A program made the translations under genes and the position numbers. From Alteromonas sp. KUL49 (lineage in GTDB: Bacteria; Pseudomonadota; Gammaproteobacteria; Enterobacterales; Alteromonadaceae), in the NCBI RefSeq assembly GCF_006538345.1, contig NZ_BJKL01000004.1, positions 186,001-250,000 of the forward strand: DNA of 64,000 nt, written 5' to 3'. Under the pieces are notes generated by a model, which was not told where the DNA came from, made no database searches, and worked only from the letters and a program-made list of their open reading frames with translations. Positions 7,206 through 16,886 of this stretch are shown one piece after another (position 1 is the first letter of the stretch; the number at the start of each line of letters is the position of its first letter).

Positions 7206-9534
7206 ATTAATTCAACCCACGCAACATTCAAACAATAGTGGTGCTGTCCATCGCTCGACCAAACATGAAAGTGCTGAGCGCCAAGTGAAAGGCTTGGCCA
7301 ACTATGTGGATGACATTGTTGAACCTCAGGGTACGCTTTACGCGGCTGTAGGGCTGAGTGCATCTACCTGTGGTGATATTGAAAGCATCGACTTGTCTGA
7401 CGTTTGGAAAAGTGAAGGTGTGGTCGACGTTATAACCATTGATGACTCACCGGGTCACCGAGATATCGGTCCAGTATTCAAAGGCGATCCACTGTTGGCT
7501 GACGGAGAAATCAAGTTTCATAGCCAACCGTATTTTGCCGTTCTTGCAGAATCTGTCACTCTTGCTCGTCGCGCTGCGCTCAAGGGTAAGCTGGTAATTA
7601 AAGAAAAAGCGCCCGTACTCAACGCAGACCAGGCCCATGAGCAAAACTTTTTTGTACGGCCTACCCATCAATTCGGTATGGGCGAAGTGCAAACAGCACT
7701 GTCTAAAGCTGAACATACGGCTAGCGGGCGGCTACAAATAGGCGGCCAAGAGCACATGTATCTTGAAGGGCAAGTATCTTTGGCAGTGCCTGGTGAAGAA
7801 GGCCGAATGAATATCTATACATCAAGCCAACACCCCAGTGAAGTACAAAAACTTGTTGCTGAAGTGCTAGATGTGAAACTTCATCATGTAATGGTAGATA
7901 TGCGTCGAATGGGCGGTGGCTTTGGTGGAAAAGAAACCCAAGCCGCACAATGGGCTTGTATTGCAGCCTTGCTTGCTACAAGAAATCAGTGCGCCGTTAA
8001 ACTAAGACTACCTCGTAGTATGGATATGCAGGTCACCGGTAAACGCCATCCTTTCGATAATCATTACAACATCGGCTTTGACGCCTCGGGTAAAGTCACT
8101 GCGGCACATATGACCATTAACGGTATATGTGGTCACTCCCCTGACCTATCAGACGCCATTGTTGATCGCGCTATGTTCCACGCGGATAACGGTTACTTCT
8201 TTGGCGCTACGGATTTCACTGGCCACCGACTTAAAACCAATATGGTGTCGCATACGGCGTACCGTGGATTTGGCGGCCCGCAGGGGATGATCATGGCTGA
8301 AGCTGTGCTAGATAAAGTAGCCCGAGCCACAAAACAAGATCCCCTTACCGTAAGAAAGCTCAATTTATATGGCGAAGATAATGGAGTCACTACGCCTTAC
8401 GGGATGGAAGTTGAACACAACGTTTTGCCAGATCTTATCGAAAAACTCGAAGCGAGTTCCGACTACTGGAAACGCCGTGAAGCAATAACTGCGTTTAACC
8501 AACAAAACCCAATCCTTAAAAAAGGTTTGGCGCTTACCCCAGTAAAATTTGGTATTTCATTTACCGCAAAGCACCTCAACCAAGCCGGTGCGCTGGTTCA
8601 CATTTACACCGACGGAAGCATTCAAGTGAATCATGGCGGTACCGAAATGGGTCAGGGGTTGCATACTAAAATAGGGCAGATTGCCGCTAACGAGTTTGGC
8701 TTGCCCATCGATATGATAGATGTAACGTCAACCCGCACCGACAAAGTACCCAACACCTCTCCGACAGCGGCATCGAGCGGGACCGACCTCAATGGTAAAG
8801 CGGTACAAAATGCATGTATTACCATTAAGCAGCGACTAGCTGACTTTTTTGCACAGCAATGCGGTGTTGAAAGTGGTGATAGCGTGAAATTTGTCGATGG
8901 AGAGGTAGTACTTGGTGAAAACACAAAAGCCTTTACTACACTGATTCAAGAGGCATATTTCGAGCGAATTTCTTTGTCCTCTACCGGTTTTTATAAAACC
9001 CCTAAAATCCACTACAACCGCGATACAGGCCAAGGCCGTCCATTTTTCTATTTTGCCTATGGTGCTTCGGTGAGCGAGGTCACCATAGACACGCTGACTG
9101 GCGAATATCATGTAGACCGAGTAGATATACTCCACGACGTAGGTAAGAGCTTGAATCCAGCGATTGATAAAGGGCAAATCGAAGGGGCTTTTATTCAAGG
9201 TATGGGCTGGCTAACCACCGAAGATCTAATATGGGATGGCAGCGGTAAACTCATCAGCAACAACATGGCCACCTATAAAATCCCCGCGATTGGCGATACG
9301 CCAGCGCACTTTAATGTGGATTTGTACGGTGTTGATAACGCCGAAGACAGTATCTATCGTTCAAAGGCGGTGGGCGAGCCACCATTTATGTTAGCGAACT
9401 CAGTGTGGTGCGCATTAAAAGACGCCATTTCTAGCCTGTCCGATTACACCATTGACCCACAATTAGACACACCTGCAACACCAGAGCGTGTGTTAAACGC
9501 GGTAAATGCAATAAATACTGAAGGCGAGGCGTAA
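7198..9534 (+). CDS. xdhB: Xanthine dehydrogenase large subunit XdhB (molybdopterin)
   Basis: The 778-residue catalytic subunit binds the molybdenum cofactor. Visible family motifs include RQVKGLANYVDDI, MGGGFGGKETQ, TAYRGFGGPQGMI, VNHGGTEMGQGLHTKI and SPTAASSGTDLNGKA. The C-terminal KAVGEPPFML contains the catalytic glutamate (about E727). The length fits the bacterial XdhB class. The start codon lies within the last codons of xdhA, and xdhC begins 3 nt after its stop, so the three subunits and chaperone are coupled. Confidence 0.95.
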   Translation: MRKLIQPTQHSNNSGAVHRSTKHESAERQVKGLANYVDDIVEPQGTLYAAVGLSASTCGDIESIDLSDVWKSEGVVDVITIDDSPGHRDIGPVFKGDPLLADGEIKFHSQPYFAVLAESVTLARRAALKGKLVIKEKAPVLNADQAHEQNFFVRPTHQFGMGEVQTALSKAEHTASGRLQIGGQEHMYLEGQVSLAVPGEEGRMNIYTSSQHPSEVQKLVAEVLDVKLHHVMVDMRRMGGGFGGKETQAAQWACIAALLATRNQCAVKLRLPRSMDMQVTGKRHPFDNHYNIGFDASGKVTAAHMTINGICGHSPDLSDAIVDRAMFHADNGYFFGATDFTGHRLKTNMVSHTAYRGFGGPQGMIMAEAVLDKVARATKQDPLTVRKLNLYGEDNGVTTPYGMEVEHNVLPDLIEKLEASSDYWKRREAITAFNQQNPILKKGLALTPVKFGISFTAKHLNQAGALVHIYTDGSIQVNHGGTEMGQGLHTKIGQIAANEFGLPIDMIDVTSTRTDKVPNTSPTAASSGTDLNGKAVQNACITIKQRLADFFAQQCGVESGDSVKFVDGEVVLGENTKAFTTLIQEAYFERISLSSTGFYKTPKIHYNRDTGQGRPFFYFAYGASVSEVTIDTLTGEYHVDRVDILHDVGKSLNPAIDKGQIEGAFIQGMGWLTTEDLIWDGSGKLISNNMATYKIPAIGDTPAHFNVDLYGVDNAEDSIYRSKAVGEPPFMLANSVWCALKDAISSLSDYTIDPQLDTPATPERVLNAVNAINTEGEA

Positions 9535-9536
9535 CA

Positions 9537-10355
9537 ATGAAACCTCAATATTGGTACGATGCCATTCAGCACCACCAGCACGCCGGACAAAGCTATGTGC
9601 TAGTTACCGTGGTCAGTGCAGCAGGCTCTACCCCGCGTGAAACAGGGAGTAAAATGGTGGTCAGTGATACGAGCCATGTTGATACCATAGGTGGTGGCCA
9701 TCTTGAATATGCGTGTATCGAAAAAGCACGAGAACTCTTGGCACAAGGTGAAAATCAAACACATATCGAATCTTATCCATTAAGCAGCAAATTAGGCCAA
9801 TGTTGTGGTGGTGCGGTTAAAGTGCTCTTTGATGTATGCAATGTTAACGTGCAAACCCTCGCTATCTTTGGCGCAGGACACGTTGCTAAAGCGTTAGTGC
9901 CAATTTTGGCTCAACTTCCGGTAAAAATACGTTGGATAGACAACCGCGAAGACTTGTTTCCTAATGAAGTGGCAAACAACGTAGAAATCGTTGTTGAAGA
10001 AGAGCCAGAAACCGAAGTTCGCCACCTTACAGAGGGCACACTCGTACTCATTTTAACCCACGATCATCAGCTTGATTACCGTATTACCGAACAAGCCTTA
10101 AAATACCCTGCGTTAACATTTGTTGGCGTTATTGGTTCAGACACCAAGGCCAAGCGATTCAGAACCAAACTCACTCATCGCGGATATGATGCCGCCGCAT
10201 TATCTCGATTTATCTCTCCTGTTGGAGAACTATCGGTGCCGGGTAAACTTCCCATTGAAGTTGCTGTGTCTATCTCTGCACAAGTCATCCAAAAGCTACA
10301 TATAGAAAAAGAACAACTCGAAGTAACCATCGTTTCAAAGGAAGCTGTACTATGA
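9537..10355 (+). CDS. xdhC: Xanthine dehydrogenase accessory protein XdhC
   Basis: The 272-residue XdhC/CoxI protein is needed for sulfuration and insertion of the molybdenum cofactor into XdhB. The N-terminal motif VTVVSAAGSTPRETGSKM and the GGGHLEYACIEKA segment are typical. The Rossmann-like domain begins LAIFGAGHVAKAL near residue 102, with VGVIGSDTKAKRF later. It is a cytoplasmic chaperone. Its stop overlaps the start of uraD by 4 nt (ATGA). Confidence 0.94.
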   Translation: MKPQYWYDAIQHHQHAGQSYVLVTVVSAAGSTPRETGSKMVVSDTSHVDTIGGGHLEYACIEKARELLAQGENQTHIESYPLSSKLGQCCGGAVKVLFDVCNVNVQTLAIFGAGHVAKALVPILAQLPVKIRWIDNREDLFPNEVANNVEIVVEEEPETEVRHLTEGTLVLILTHDHQLDYRITEQALKYPALTFVGVIGSDTKAKRFRTKLTHRGYDAAALSRFISPVGELSVPGKLPIEVAVSISAQVIQKLHIEKEQLEVTIVSKEAVL

Positions 10356-10867
10356 ATGTTGAAGCATTAAACCAACTAGATGAGGCTGAAGCTGCGGATT
10401 GGTTTCAGCAAACTTGCGCGGCTAAAACTTGGATTCATCAAATGGTGGAAAATCGCCCCTATGAAAGCCTAGCCAACGTAAAAGAAACCGCGCGGCACGT
10501 ATGGTCAAAGTGCGATAGTGACGACTTTCTCGAAGCGTTTACCGCTCACCCAATGATTGGTGATGTTGATTCACTGCGTAAAAAATTCGCGAACACCAAA
10601 ACAATTGCGGCGGGAGAACAGTCAGGTACTGCGGTAGCGTCAGAAGCAACCCTATTGTCTCTCAAAGAAAATAACCAAGCCTACCTAGAAAAGCATGGGT
10701 TTATTTTCATTATATGTGCCACCGGGTTGTCGGCAGACGCCATGCTACAAGCATTAGAGGCGCGTTTGCCCAATGATACTGCTCAAGAAATTGCCACTGC
10801 CGCTCAAGAACAAATTAAGATTACACTACTGCGCTTAGACAAAGCGCTGAACGATGGGGAACACTAG
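10352..10867 (+). CDS. uraD: OHCU decarboxylase
   Basis: This 171-residue enzyme decarboxylates 2-oxo-4-hydroxy-4-carboxy-5-ureidoimidazoline to S-allantoin. The catalytic His is H66 in FTAHPMIGD. GEQSGTAVASEATLLSLKENNQAYLEKHGF corresponds to the conserved SxxEQ...L..LN..Y..KFGF region; the usual Glu-Gln pair here reads GEQ. The length matches single-domain UraD. It sits between xdhC and uraH, the gene for the enzyme that makes its substrate. Confidence 0.93.
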   Translation: MNVEALNQLDEAEAADWFQQTCAAKTWIHQMVENRPYESLANVKETARHVWSKCDSDDFLEAFTAHPMIGDVDSLRKKFANTKTIAAGEQSGTAVASEATLLSLKENNQAYLEKHGFIFIICATGLSADAMLQALEARLPNDTAQEIATAAQEQIKITLLRLDKALNDGEH

Positions 10868-10870
10868 TCA

Positions 10871-11194
10871 ATGAACACCTTATCAAGCCACGTATTAGAT
10901 ACGACCTCTGGCAAACCTGTTGAAGGTATGGCACTGACCCTGACGTGCCCAGATGGGCAAATACATACGGGCATTACCGACGCCGATGGCCGCTTTAAGC
11001 AATGGCCGCAATCAAGCTTTGAGGCAGGCACCTACCACCTGCGTTTTCATTGCCGTGAATACCTTACTAACACCCATGGCAAAAGCTTTTACCCCCATAT
11101 TGATATTGCATTTGAGTTAGAGGAAAACGGTGGGCATTACCATGTTCCTTTGCTTATCTCGCCATTTGGTTTCAGTAGCTACAGAGGCAGCTAA
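10871..11194 (+). CDS. uraH: 5-hydroxyisourate hydrolase (transthyretin-like)
   Basis: The 107-residue protein has all the marks of HIU hydrolase: N-terminal LSSHVLDTTSGKP with the catalytic His (H7), central TDADGRFKQWP, the FYPHIDIAFE segment and the C-terminal signature YRGS. It converts 5-hydroxyisourate to OHCU, handing it to UraD. The enzyme is a cytoplasmic homotetramer in known cases; no signal peptide is visible. It starts 4 nt after uraD and ends 4 nt before guaD. Confidence 0.95.
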   Translation: MNTLSSHVLDTTSGKPVEGMALTLTCPDGQIHTGITDADGRFKQWPQSSFEAGTYHLRFHCREYLTNTHGKSFYPHIDIAFELEENGGHYHVPLLISPFGFSSYRGS

Positions 11195-11197
11195 TTA

Positions 11198-12506
11198 ATG
11201 CTATTGTTTCGAGCAAATATTGCTCATTTTCCTCACGCCACAGTAAATTTTGGCGATGATATTCAAGTGATACTAGATGGCGGTTTAGTTGTCGACGGCG
11301 GAAAAATTCTAGCGGTGGGCGACTATGCGAAAATGCGCAGCACCTATCCAGACGCCGAACTGAATGATCACTCAGGATGCTGGATACTTCCTGGGCTAAT
11401 AGACAGTCACCTGCATTATCCACAAACCCAGAGTATTGCTAGCTATGGCGACCAACTCCTCAGTTGGCTTGAAAACTATACCTTTCCTACTGAAATGCAG
11501 TTTAGTGACTTGTCCCATGCGCAAAAAGTAGCGAGTGATTTTTACAGCAGCTAGTTTAAAAAACGGCACCACCACTGGTTTTGATTTTTCCACCGTACAC
11601 AAAGAGGCCTGCGATGCCCTGTTTACTGCCGCAAGTCAACTCGATATGGCGCTGATTGCGGGTAAAGTATGTATGGACAGAAACTGCCCAGAAGAGTTAC
11701 AAGACTGCCCCACAAGTGCACAAAAAGACTCGGCCGCATTGATCGACCGCTGGCATAATCGGGGGCGAAATCGCTACGCTATTACTCCAAGATTCGCGCC
11801 CACCAGCAGTGAAGCGCAAATGGCGAGCCTTGGCGAGCTTGCCCAGCAATATAAAGATGTATACATACAAACCCATTTGTCGGAAAACGTGGACGAAATC
11901 AATTGGGTTAAATCACTCTACCCCAATGCCACTGGTTATTTAGACGTATACGACCAGTACCACATGGTGCGTGAGCGAGCGGTTTTCGGCCACTGTGTAC
12001 ACCTTACCAATGACGAGTGGCAACGCATGGCCGACACGGGCGCAACCGTGGCTTTTTGCCCTTCGTCTAACCTATTTTTGGGTAGCGGCCTGTTTGATAA
12101 CGCCGTAGCAAAACAATACGAGGTGCCCGTAGCCCTTGCCACCGACGTTGGCGCTGGTACGAGCTTCAGCATGTTTAGCACCTACGGCGAAGCTTACAAA
12201 ATAAGCCAACTCAATAAGCAGCCTATTTGCCCACTCGAAGGCTTTTACATGATGACCCAATGTGCCGCTATTGCCCATCAATGGGACGATCACATTGGTA
12301 ACCTAAACTCAGGTACCGACGCAGACTTTATTGTAGTGAGCCCTCGTTACTGTGAACTCACTTCACTACGCATTGAAGAACACGCTAGCTTTAGCGATAT
12401 GTTTTTTGCGCTCAGCATTTTAGGGGCGCAGCGCGCCGTAAAGCAAACTTGGATAAGCGGCCGTTGCTGCTACGAAAATAAGGAAAATAACCATGCCATG
12501 GCTTGA
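11198..12506 (+). pseudogene. guaD: Guanine deaminase GuaD, frameshifted in this sequence
   Basis: Two overlapping frames together make one guanine deaminase, which turns guanine into xanthine. Frame 1 (11198-11554) has the N-terminal amidohydrolase part with the zinc motif PGLIDSHLHYPQ and LENYTFPTE. Frame 2 (from 11535) continues with LKNGTTTGFDFSTVH, TPRFAPTSS, QTHLSEN, FGHCVHL, CPSSNLFLGSG and ALATDVGAGTSFSM. Removing one T from the T5 run at 11539-11543 restores a continuous frame of 435 residues, the normal GuaD length. As written, the product stops after the first zinc motif. It may be a sequencing error or a real mutation. Confidence 0.88.
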
Positions 12507-13717
12507 TTGGATTAGCTTATTTGTTCGCTGGTTTCACGTTATTGCAGGTGTGGCATGGATAGGTGCCTCATTTTACTTTATTTGGCTAGACAACAACCTA
12601 CGCACGCCCCCTAAATGGAAGCAAGACAAGGGGATAAAAGGCGACTTGTGGGCCATCCACGGTGGCGGTTTTTACGAAGTGGCTAAGTATTCGTATGGCC
12701 CTGAAAAAATGCCCGAAACCCTGCATTGGTTCAAGTGGGAAGCCTATACCACCTGGATGTCGGGCTTTGCCCTACTCGTTTTAGTGTACTACTTTGGCGC
12801 GTCTGCCTTCTTAATTGACCCAAGCGTCAATGCCTTACCCCCCACCCAAGCTATTTCAATGGGTCTAGGCCTTATATTTGGCGGTTTAGCTTTGTATGAG
12901 CTGGCGTGCAGAAGCCCCTTAGCCAAATATCCGGTCGTATTTGGACTATGCTTGGTTGCACTAGTTTGCACGGTAACCTACTTATCGACCCAATGGTTTA
13001 GCGGTCGTGGTGCCTTTATTCATGTGGGCGCGCTTATCGGTACCATTATGGCGGGCAATGTATTTTTCAACATTATGCCAAATCAGCGCAAAATGGTTGC
13101 CGCGGTAGCTAACAAGCAAGACATTGATCCGCAATGGGGTGCAGGTGCAAAGCTGCGTTCAGTGCATAACAACTACTTCACCCTGCCACTGCTGTTCATC
13201 ATGATTTCAAACCATTACCCAATGACCTACCAGCATGAACTTAACTGGTTAGTGCTTATTGCGTTAATGGCTGCCGCAGCCTGGATAAGACACTACTTCA
13301 ACCTTAAACATGTAGGTGTGAAAAAGCCGAGTATTTTAGTGTCTGGTGCGGTAGCCATGCTTGCCATTGCACTGTGGGTTTCATGGCCGTCACAGCCGCT
13401 AACGTCTCAAGCACCAGCGCACTCTGAAGATGGCACGGTTGAAGCAGTAACCTACCCACCCGTAACACAAGAACGTGTTATCGCCTTAGTCAACAAACAC
13501 TGTGTAAGCTGCCATTCAGTTGAACCTACCGACGACAGTTTTTAAAGTGGCGCCACTGGGTGTTGTGCTAGATACATGGGCAGACATTGAGCGTTTTGCC
13601 CCGCAAATTGTTCGCCGTACTAGTATGACCAAAGACATGCCATTTATGAACAAAACAGGCATGACTGAAGAAGAACGTGCCGAGCTTCTGCGATGGTATG
13701 AGGCAAGGCAGGAGTAA
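12493..13717 (+). CDS. puuD: Membrane urate hydroxylase PuuD with cytochrome c domain, frameshifted near the 3' end
   Basis: PuuD oxidises urate to 5-hydroxyisourate at the inner membrane and passes electrons through its own cytochrome c domain. The N-terminal part has a series of membrane helices starting LFVRWFHVIAGVAWIGASFY, and the heme motif CVSCH is at residues 337-341. As written, translation stops at TAA 13543-13545 after PTDDSF. Dropping one T from the T5 run 13539-13543 continues as FKVAPLGVVLDT and DMPFMNKTGMTEEERAEL, the conserved cytochrome end with the Met ligand, giving 407 residues. The first 350 residues could still be made. The start overlaps guaD by 14 nt. Confidence 0.88.
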
Positions 13718-14038
13718 CCATTCATCCTAGGTTCAGATTTCCATCGCTAATGTAATTACAGAGTGAAACACACTTTGGCCCCAACAACAGCAAACTAAAA
13801 TCCATATTAATGCTGTATTAAGGTCTGCACACAGAGATGATGGCCTCTGCGCAGTTTGCAACAATGGTTGTATTGCAGCGGGCCATGCACTCTTATCTTG
13901 TTCTGTGCCAAAGGCTAAACCATTGCAAGATACTTGTGTTCATAGGTATTCAATTGAACCAATTGCCCTTTAGCACGTCTCATCCAGCAAATGAGTTTTA
14001 AGCTCCCGCCGTATCATCACCAAAAAAAGGCGATATTG
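13718..14038. other. Intergenic region, no gene seen
   Basis: These 321 nt after the purine operon contain no ORF with coding character, no tRNA and no clear T-tailed hairpin. The promoter of the following TPR gene is probably inside, but I cannot place it with confidence. Confidence 0.4.
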
Positions 14039-15033
14039 ATGTACAAAAATTTTGGCGTAAAGCAGCTGTTCTTGTTGTTTCTCTTGGTATTTTCTCTCAT
14101 TTACATGCAGCAGAAACGGAAGACGAAAACCTTATAGCGCTTCAGCAACAATGGGAAACCCTCTCAGAGAGTAAAGGCAATGAGGCACTAGCAACGGTAC
14201 TGAACACCGAAACCGTTAATCAACCACTGATTGAGTGGTTACTCACCCAAGATGCGGATCGTGTTGAAGAACTGGCCGACGACGGTGTTGAAGACTTTCC
14301 TCAGTCAGCGCAATTGTGGTACTTGCGAGGTCGAATTCATGCAAATCAAGCCATGAATAGTGTTTTTTCAGCACTGTCGCATGCTAAAAAATCCCTCAAG
14401 TCCTTCGAGCAAGCTGCGCAACTTCAACCACAAGAACTCACCTATCTTCGAGGTGTATTTTCTTTCTATCAAGGTGCGCCAAGTATGGCGGGGGGCAGCA
14501 CCGAGAAAGCCATTGACGTTGCCAAGAGCATGATAGCAATTGATGCACGCAAGGGTTATCAATCGTTAGTATCACTTGGCTTTAACAAGTCGCTCCCTGA
14601 AGTACAAACTTGGATTGATGAGGCACAAGCGCAGCTCGGCGAGCTTCCTGAGTACCCTTACATGCAAGGCATGATGTTGCAACAAGAAGAAAAATTCGAC
14701 GAAGCGGCAGTTTTGCTTAGCCAAGCGGTTGCCAACGAACAAACCGATGAGGATAGCCAAAGCTTTAAGCTAAAAGCTTTGTATCAAATTGGCCGAACCT
14801 CTGTTTTAGCAGAACAATACTCACTAGCAGCACAGCAATCTCTTGAACAATACATTGAAGCAAAGCCCGCCGGCCAAGATATGCCATCAATATCGTGGGC
14901 CACACTGCGTTTAGCGCAGTTGCATGCCTATAACAACCAATCAGAGCAAGCTGGTTCTTTGATAGCCAGCATTGATACCCAAGACGATGAAAGGCTCGAA
15001 GACGAAATCAAAAAGTTAAAGCGCAAGCTTTAG
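14039..15033 (+). CDS. Secreted TPR-repeat protein with apparent frameshift in the signal peptide
   Basis: The main frame has helical repeats of TPR type (FEQAAQLQPQELTYLRGVF, PYMQGMMLQQEEKFDEAAVL, FKLKALYQIGRTSVLAEQYS, LRLAQLHAYNNQSEQAGSL). It is open upstream to about 14041 and there encodes KFWRKAAVLVVSLGIFSHLHA, a good signal peptide, but has no ATG or GTG. An ATG with AAAGGCG upstream lies at 14039 in another frame. Adding one base to the A5T4 tract (14045-14053) joins them as a start Met-Tyr-Lys-Lys-Phe-Trp and a 331-residue periplasmic protein. Without the repair, only a TTG at 14314 is available. Function unknown, presumably a scaffold. Confidence 0.7.
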
Positions 15034-15048
15034 TTTGTCTATGCTCTA

Positions 15049-15080
15049 CCCTGCAAGACAATCAGAGTTGCCTTGCAGGG
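15049..15080. terminator. Hairpin between convergent genes
   Basis: CCCTGCAAG (15049-15057) pairs with CTTGCAGGG (15072-15080). It lies between the convergent TPR and depolymerase genes. No T run follows on either strand, so its role as a terminator is uncertain. Confidence 0.5.
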
Positions 15081-15105
15081 CGAGCGAATATCCGCCTACT
15101 AACCT

Positions 15106-16185
15106 TTATTCACTACTTGAAGTAATACGGTCAATCATGCTTTTAATGGCGGTCATTTGGATTGACGTTTTTTTATAGAAATTAAACGGTGGCAGGCTGT
15201 TGTCTGTGTATCCCCAAAAATCCCAACAACCTTGTGGGTTGTATGGTACTAAAGGTGACTTTATCGCTTGTGGGTACAACACAATAATGCCATTTGAATC
15301 GGCCACCTCGTTATATCCTGCGTCTGTGACAAACTCAGTACCTATTTCCTCTACTCCTTGAGCGCATCCGTGAACAGCAACATGAACCTTGCATTGCTCA
15401 GTACTACAGGAAGATGGAACGTACGCAAACGCAACTTCATCCATACTTGCCAACGATGAGTCAAAAAACTCGGTTTGATCGAATACGAGTAATTCCCCTG
15501 ATAACTCCGAGGAAGGCGGCTCAAGCTCACCATATATTTGCGCTAAAATGCGCTGGGCTTGATAAATATCACAGTCGTTCAAGTAAGGCGATTGAGTAAG
15601 ATCACACTCGGTGTCAGATGGGTTAGCCGTAATAAACGCATGCCCTGCATCTACACTGGCGTTGTAATACATTTGCTGAGTATTCATGCCAAGGGCGGTG
15701 TAAAAACTGACAAGGGAGTCAACTACGCCTTTCTTTACAGTTTCATCAGCCTGGCCAGAAAAAATATACAATTTGTCGTCTAGAATATTGCTGAGAGCAT
15801 CTATATCACCATCAGCCTCGTGCTCTCTTGCCAACTGCGCTAAATAATTGCCATCGGGAAAGCCCGCACATGGTGCATTACCCTGACATGGATTCATGCA
15901 ACTGGTGGTGGCATTAACTAACGGAGCTAGCAAAGGGTTAGTAAATGCGCAAGACCACGGTCCACCAGCAACTATACCCGCGCCCACTAAGTTTTCTGAG
16001 TATGCGATGTGAAACTGGGCGGTCATGAATGCACCCGACGATAACCCTGAGATTGATGTTTGATTGGTTAATGCATTAAGTGTGGGTAGATGTGAACGTG
16101 ATTCCATATCTACCTCTGTACCTAATGCACCGTTTAGGTAAAAAAGTGAAACACAGCAAATAACAATCCGTAAAGCCCTATTCAT
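15106..16185 (-). CDS. Secreted poly(3-hydroxybutyrate) depolymerase-like esterase
   Basis: The 359-residue protein starts at an ATG (16183-16185) with AGGAGG 4 nt upstream and a signal peptide (ALRIVICCVSLFYLNGALG). An in-frame start 22 codons upstream is less likely. The alpha/beta-hydrolase nucleophile motif is GLSSGAFMTAQFHIAYSE followed by GIVAGGPWSCA, the pattern of extracellular PHB depolymerase-like proteins. Later motifs include VHGCAQGVEEIGTEFVTDAGYNEVAD and YPQAIKSPLVPYNPQGCWDFWGY. Several paired cysteines fit an exported enzyme. It probably hydrolyses polyhydroxyalkanoates or related esters; the true substrate is not shown by the sequence. Confidence 0.82.
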   Translation of the reverse strand: MNRALRIVICCVSLFYLNGALGTEVDMESRSHLPTLNALTNQTSISGLSSGAFMTAQFHIAYSENLVGAGIVAGGPWSCAFTNPLLAPLVNATTSCMNPCQGNAPCAGFPDGNYLAQLAREHEADGDIDALSNILDDKLYIFSGQADETVKKGVVDSLVSFYTALGMNTQQMYYNASVDAGHAFITANPSDTECDLTQSPYLNDCDIYQAQRILAQIYGELEPPSSELSGELLVFDQTEFFDSSLASMDEVAFAYVPSSCSTEQCKVHVAVHGCAQGVEEIGTEFVTDAGYNEVADSNGIIVLYPQAIKSPLVPYNPQGCWDFWGYTDNSLPPFNFYKKTSIQMTAIKSMIDRITSSSE

Positions 16186-16328
16186 AATGCCTCCTGGCCT
16201 AATGATTAAGAAATAAGATGAAAATATGCTGCACCACAGCATAAGGTGCAATTGTGACTATAGTTCAGTTTTGCTCATGAGCTAATGTTTGCTGTGGATA
16301 ACTTAAAGGTATTTTTTAAATACCTTCG

Positions 16329-16884
16329 TATCGCACTGTAGATTTTTTAATCATGTTAATTTTTGTTTAATAGATATCGAACAAACAACACAACTTCTAA
16401 ACAAAAATTGAGGAATTAACCATGTTGAAAATTGTTAAAGCTTCTTTATTTATCGCAGCGACTTTTGGCATTTCTGGTATGGCACAGGCAAACGTAAATG
16501 AAGCGTTAGCCAATATCTGTACTATCGTTCAAGCAGATGACAAAGGTGAGCTTCGTAAAAAAATGCGTGTGGTAGAATCTGACTACCGCCTAAAACTGAA
16601 AGATTACTATTCTGGCATTACGTGTAACGGCAACAGCCTCATTCGCACAGCAATGCTAAGTGGTGCGGTAGAGTCTGGTTCTCTGTTAGTTAAGAAAATG
16701 CCCAAGAGTGAGCTAAGTGCACCAGAGGCAGACGGCAAAACCCTACTAGCCTGGATAGAAGAAAACGGCTTATCTGGCAGCCCTATTGCTGAAGTCGTCA
16801 ACAACCGAATTTAATTAATAAACCAGTTCAACATGGTGTAGATGAAAATCATCTACAACGAAAAGGCGGCCTTGGCCGCCTTTT
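16329..16884 (+). repeat. Duplicated DUF3718 unit, copy 1 (promoter, gene, terminator)
   Basis: Runs from the TATCGCRCTGTAGATTTTT upstream block through the coding sequence to the GGCGGCC terminator. It is almost identical to 18324-18879 in the same orientation, except for the last 100 or so coding bases, which have diverged. Confidence 0.85.
16422..16814 (+). CDS. DUF3718 family exported protein, copy 1
   Basis: The 130-residue protein has a signal peptide cleaved after AQA (residues 21-23). The mature part (VNEALANICTIVQADDKGELRKKMR, then YYSGITCNGNSLIRTA) has two cysteines likely to form a disulfide, the DUF3718 pattern common in Alteromonadales. Function is unknown. GAGGA precedes the ATG by 8 nt. 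The paralogue at 18418 is identical for the first 101 residues and differs at 8 of the last 29, so the two genes have been duplicated recently or homogenised. Confidence 0.85.
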   Translation: MLKIVKASLFIAATFGISGMAQANVNEALANICTIVQADDKGELRKKMRVVESDYRLKLKDYYSGITCNGNSLIRTAMLSGAVESGSLLVKKMPKSELSAPEADGKTLLAWIEENGLSGSPIAEVVNNRI

Positions 16885-16886
16885 TT
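16862..16886 (+). terminator. Intrinsic terminator after DUF3718 copy 1
   Basis: A GC-rich stem AAAGGCGGC/GCCGCCTTT with a tight CTTG loop and a T6 run. The end of the convergent membrane-protein gene overlaps it. A second small stem (GTAGATGAAAATCATCTAC) lies just upstream. Confidence 0.88.

Noticed and set aside
11535..11560. Programmed -1 frameshift in guaD
   Set aside because: Restoring the frame needs a +1 shift, and the site lacks a classic slippery heptamer.
16293..16301. Isolated DnaA box TGTGGATAA before DUF3718 copy 1
   Set aside because: A single match is expected by chance in a 64-kb window.
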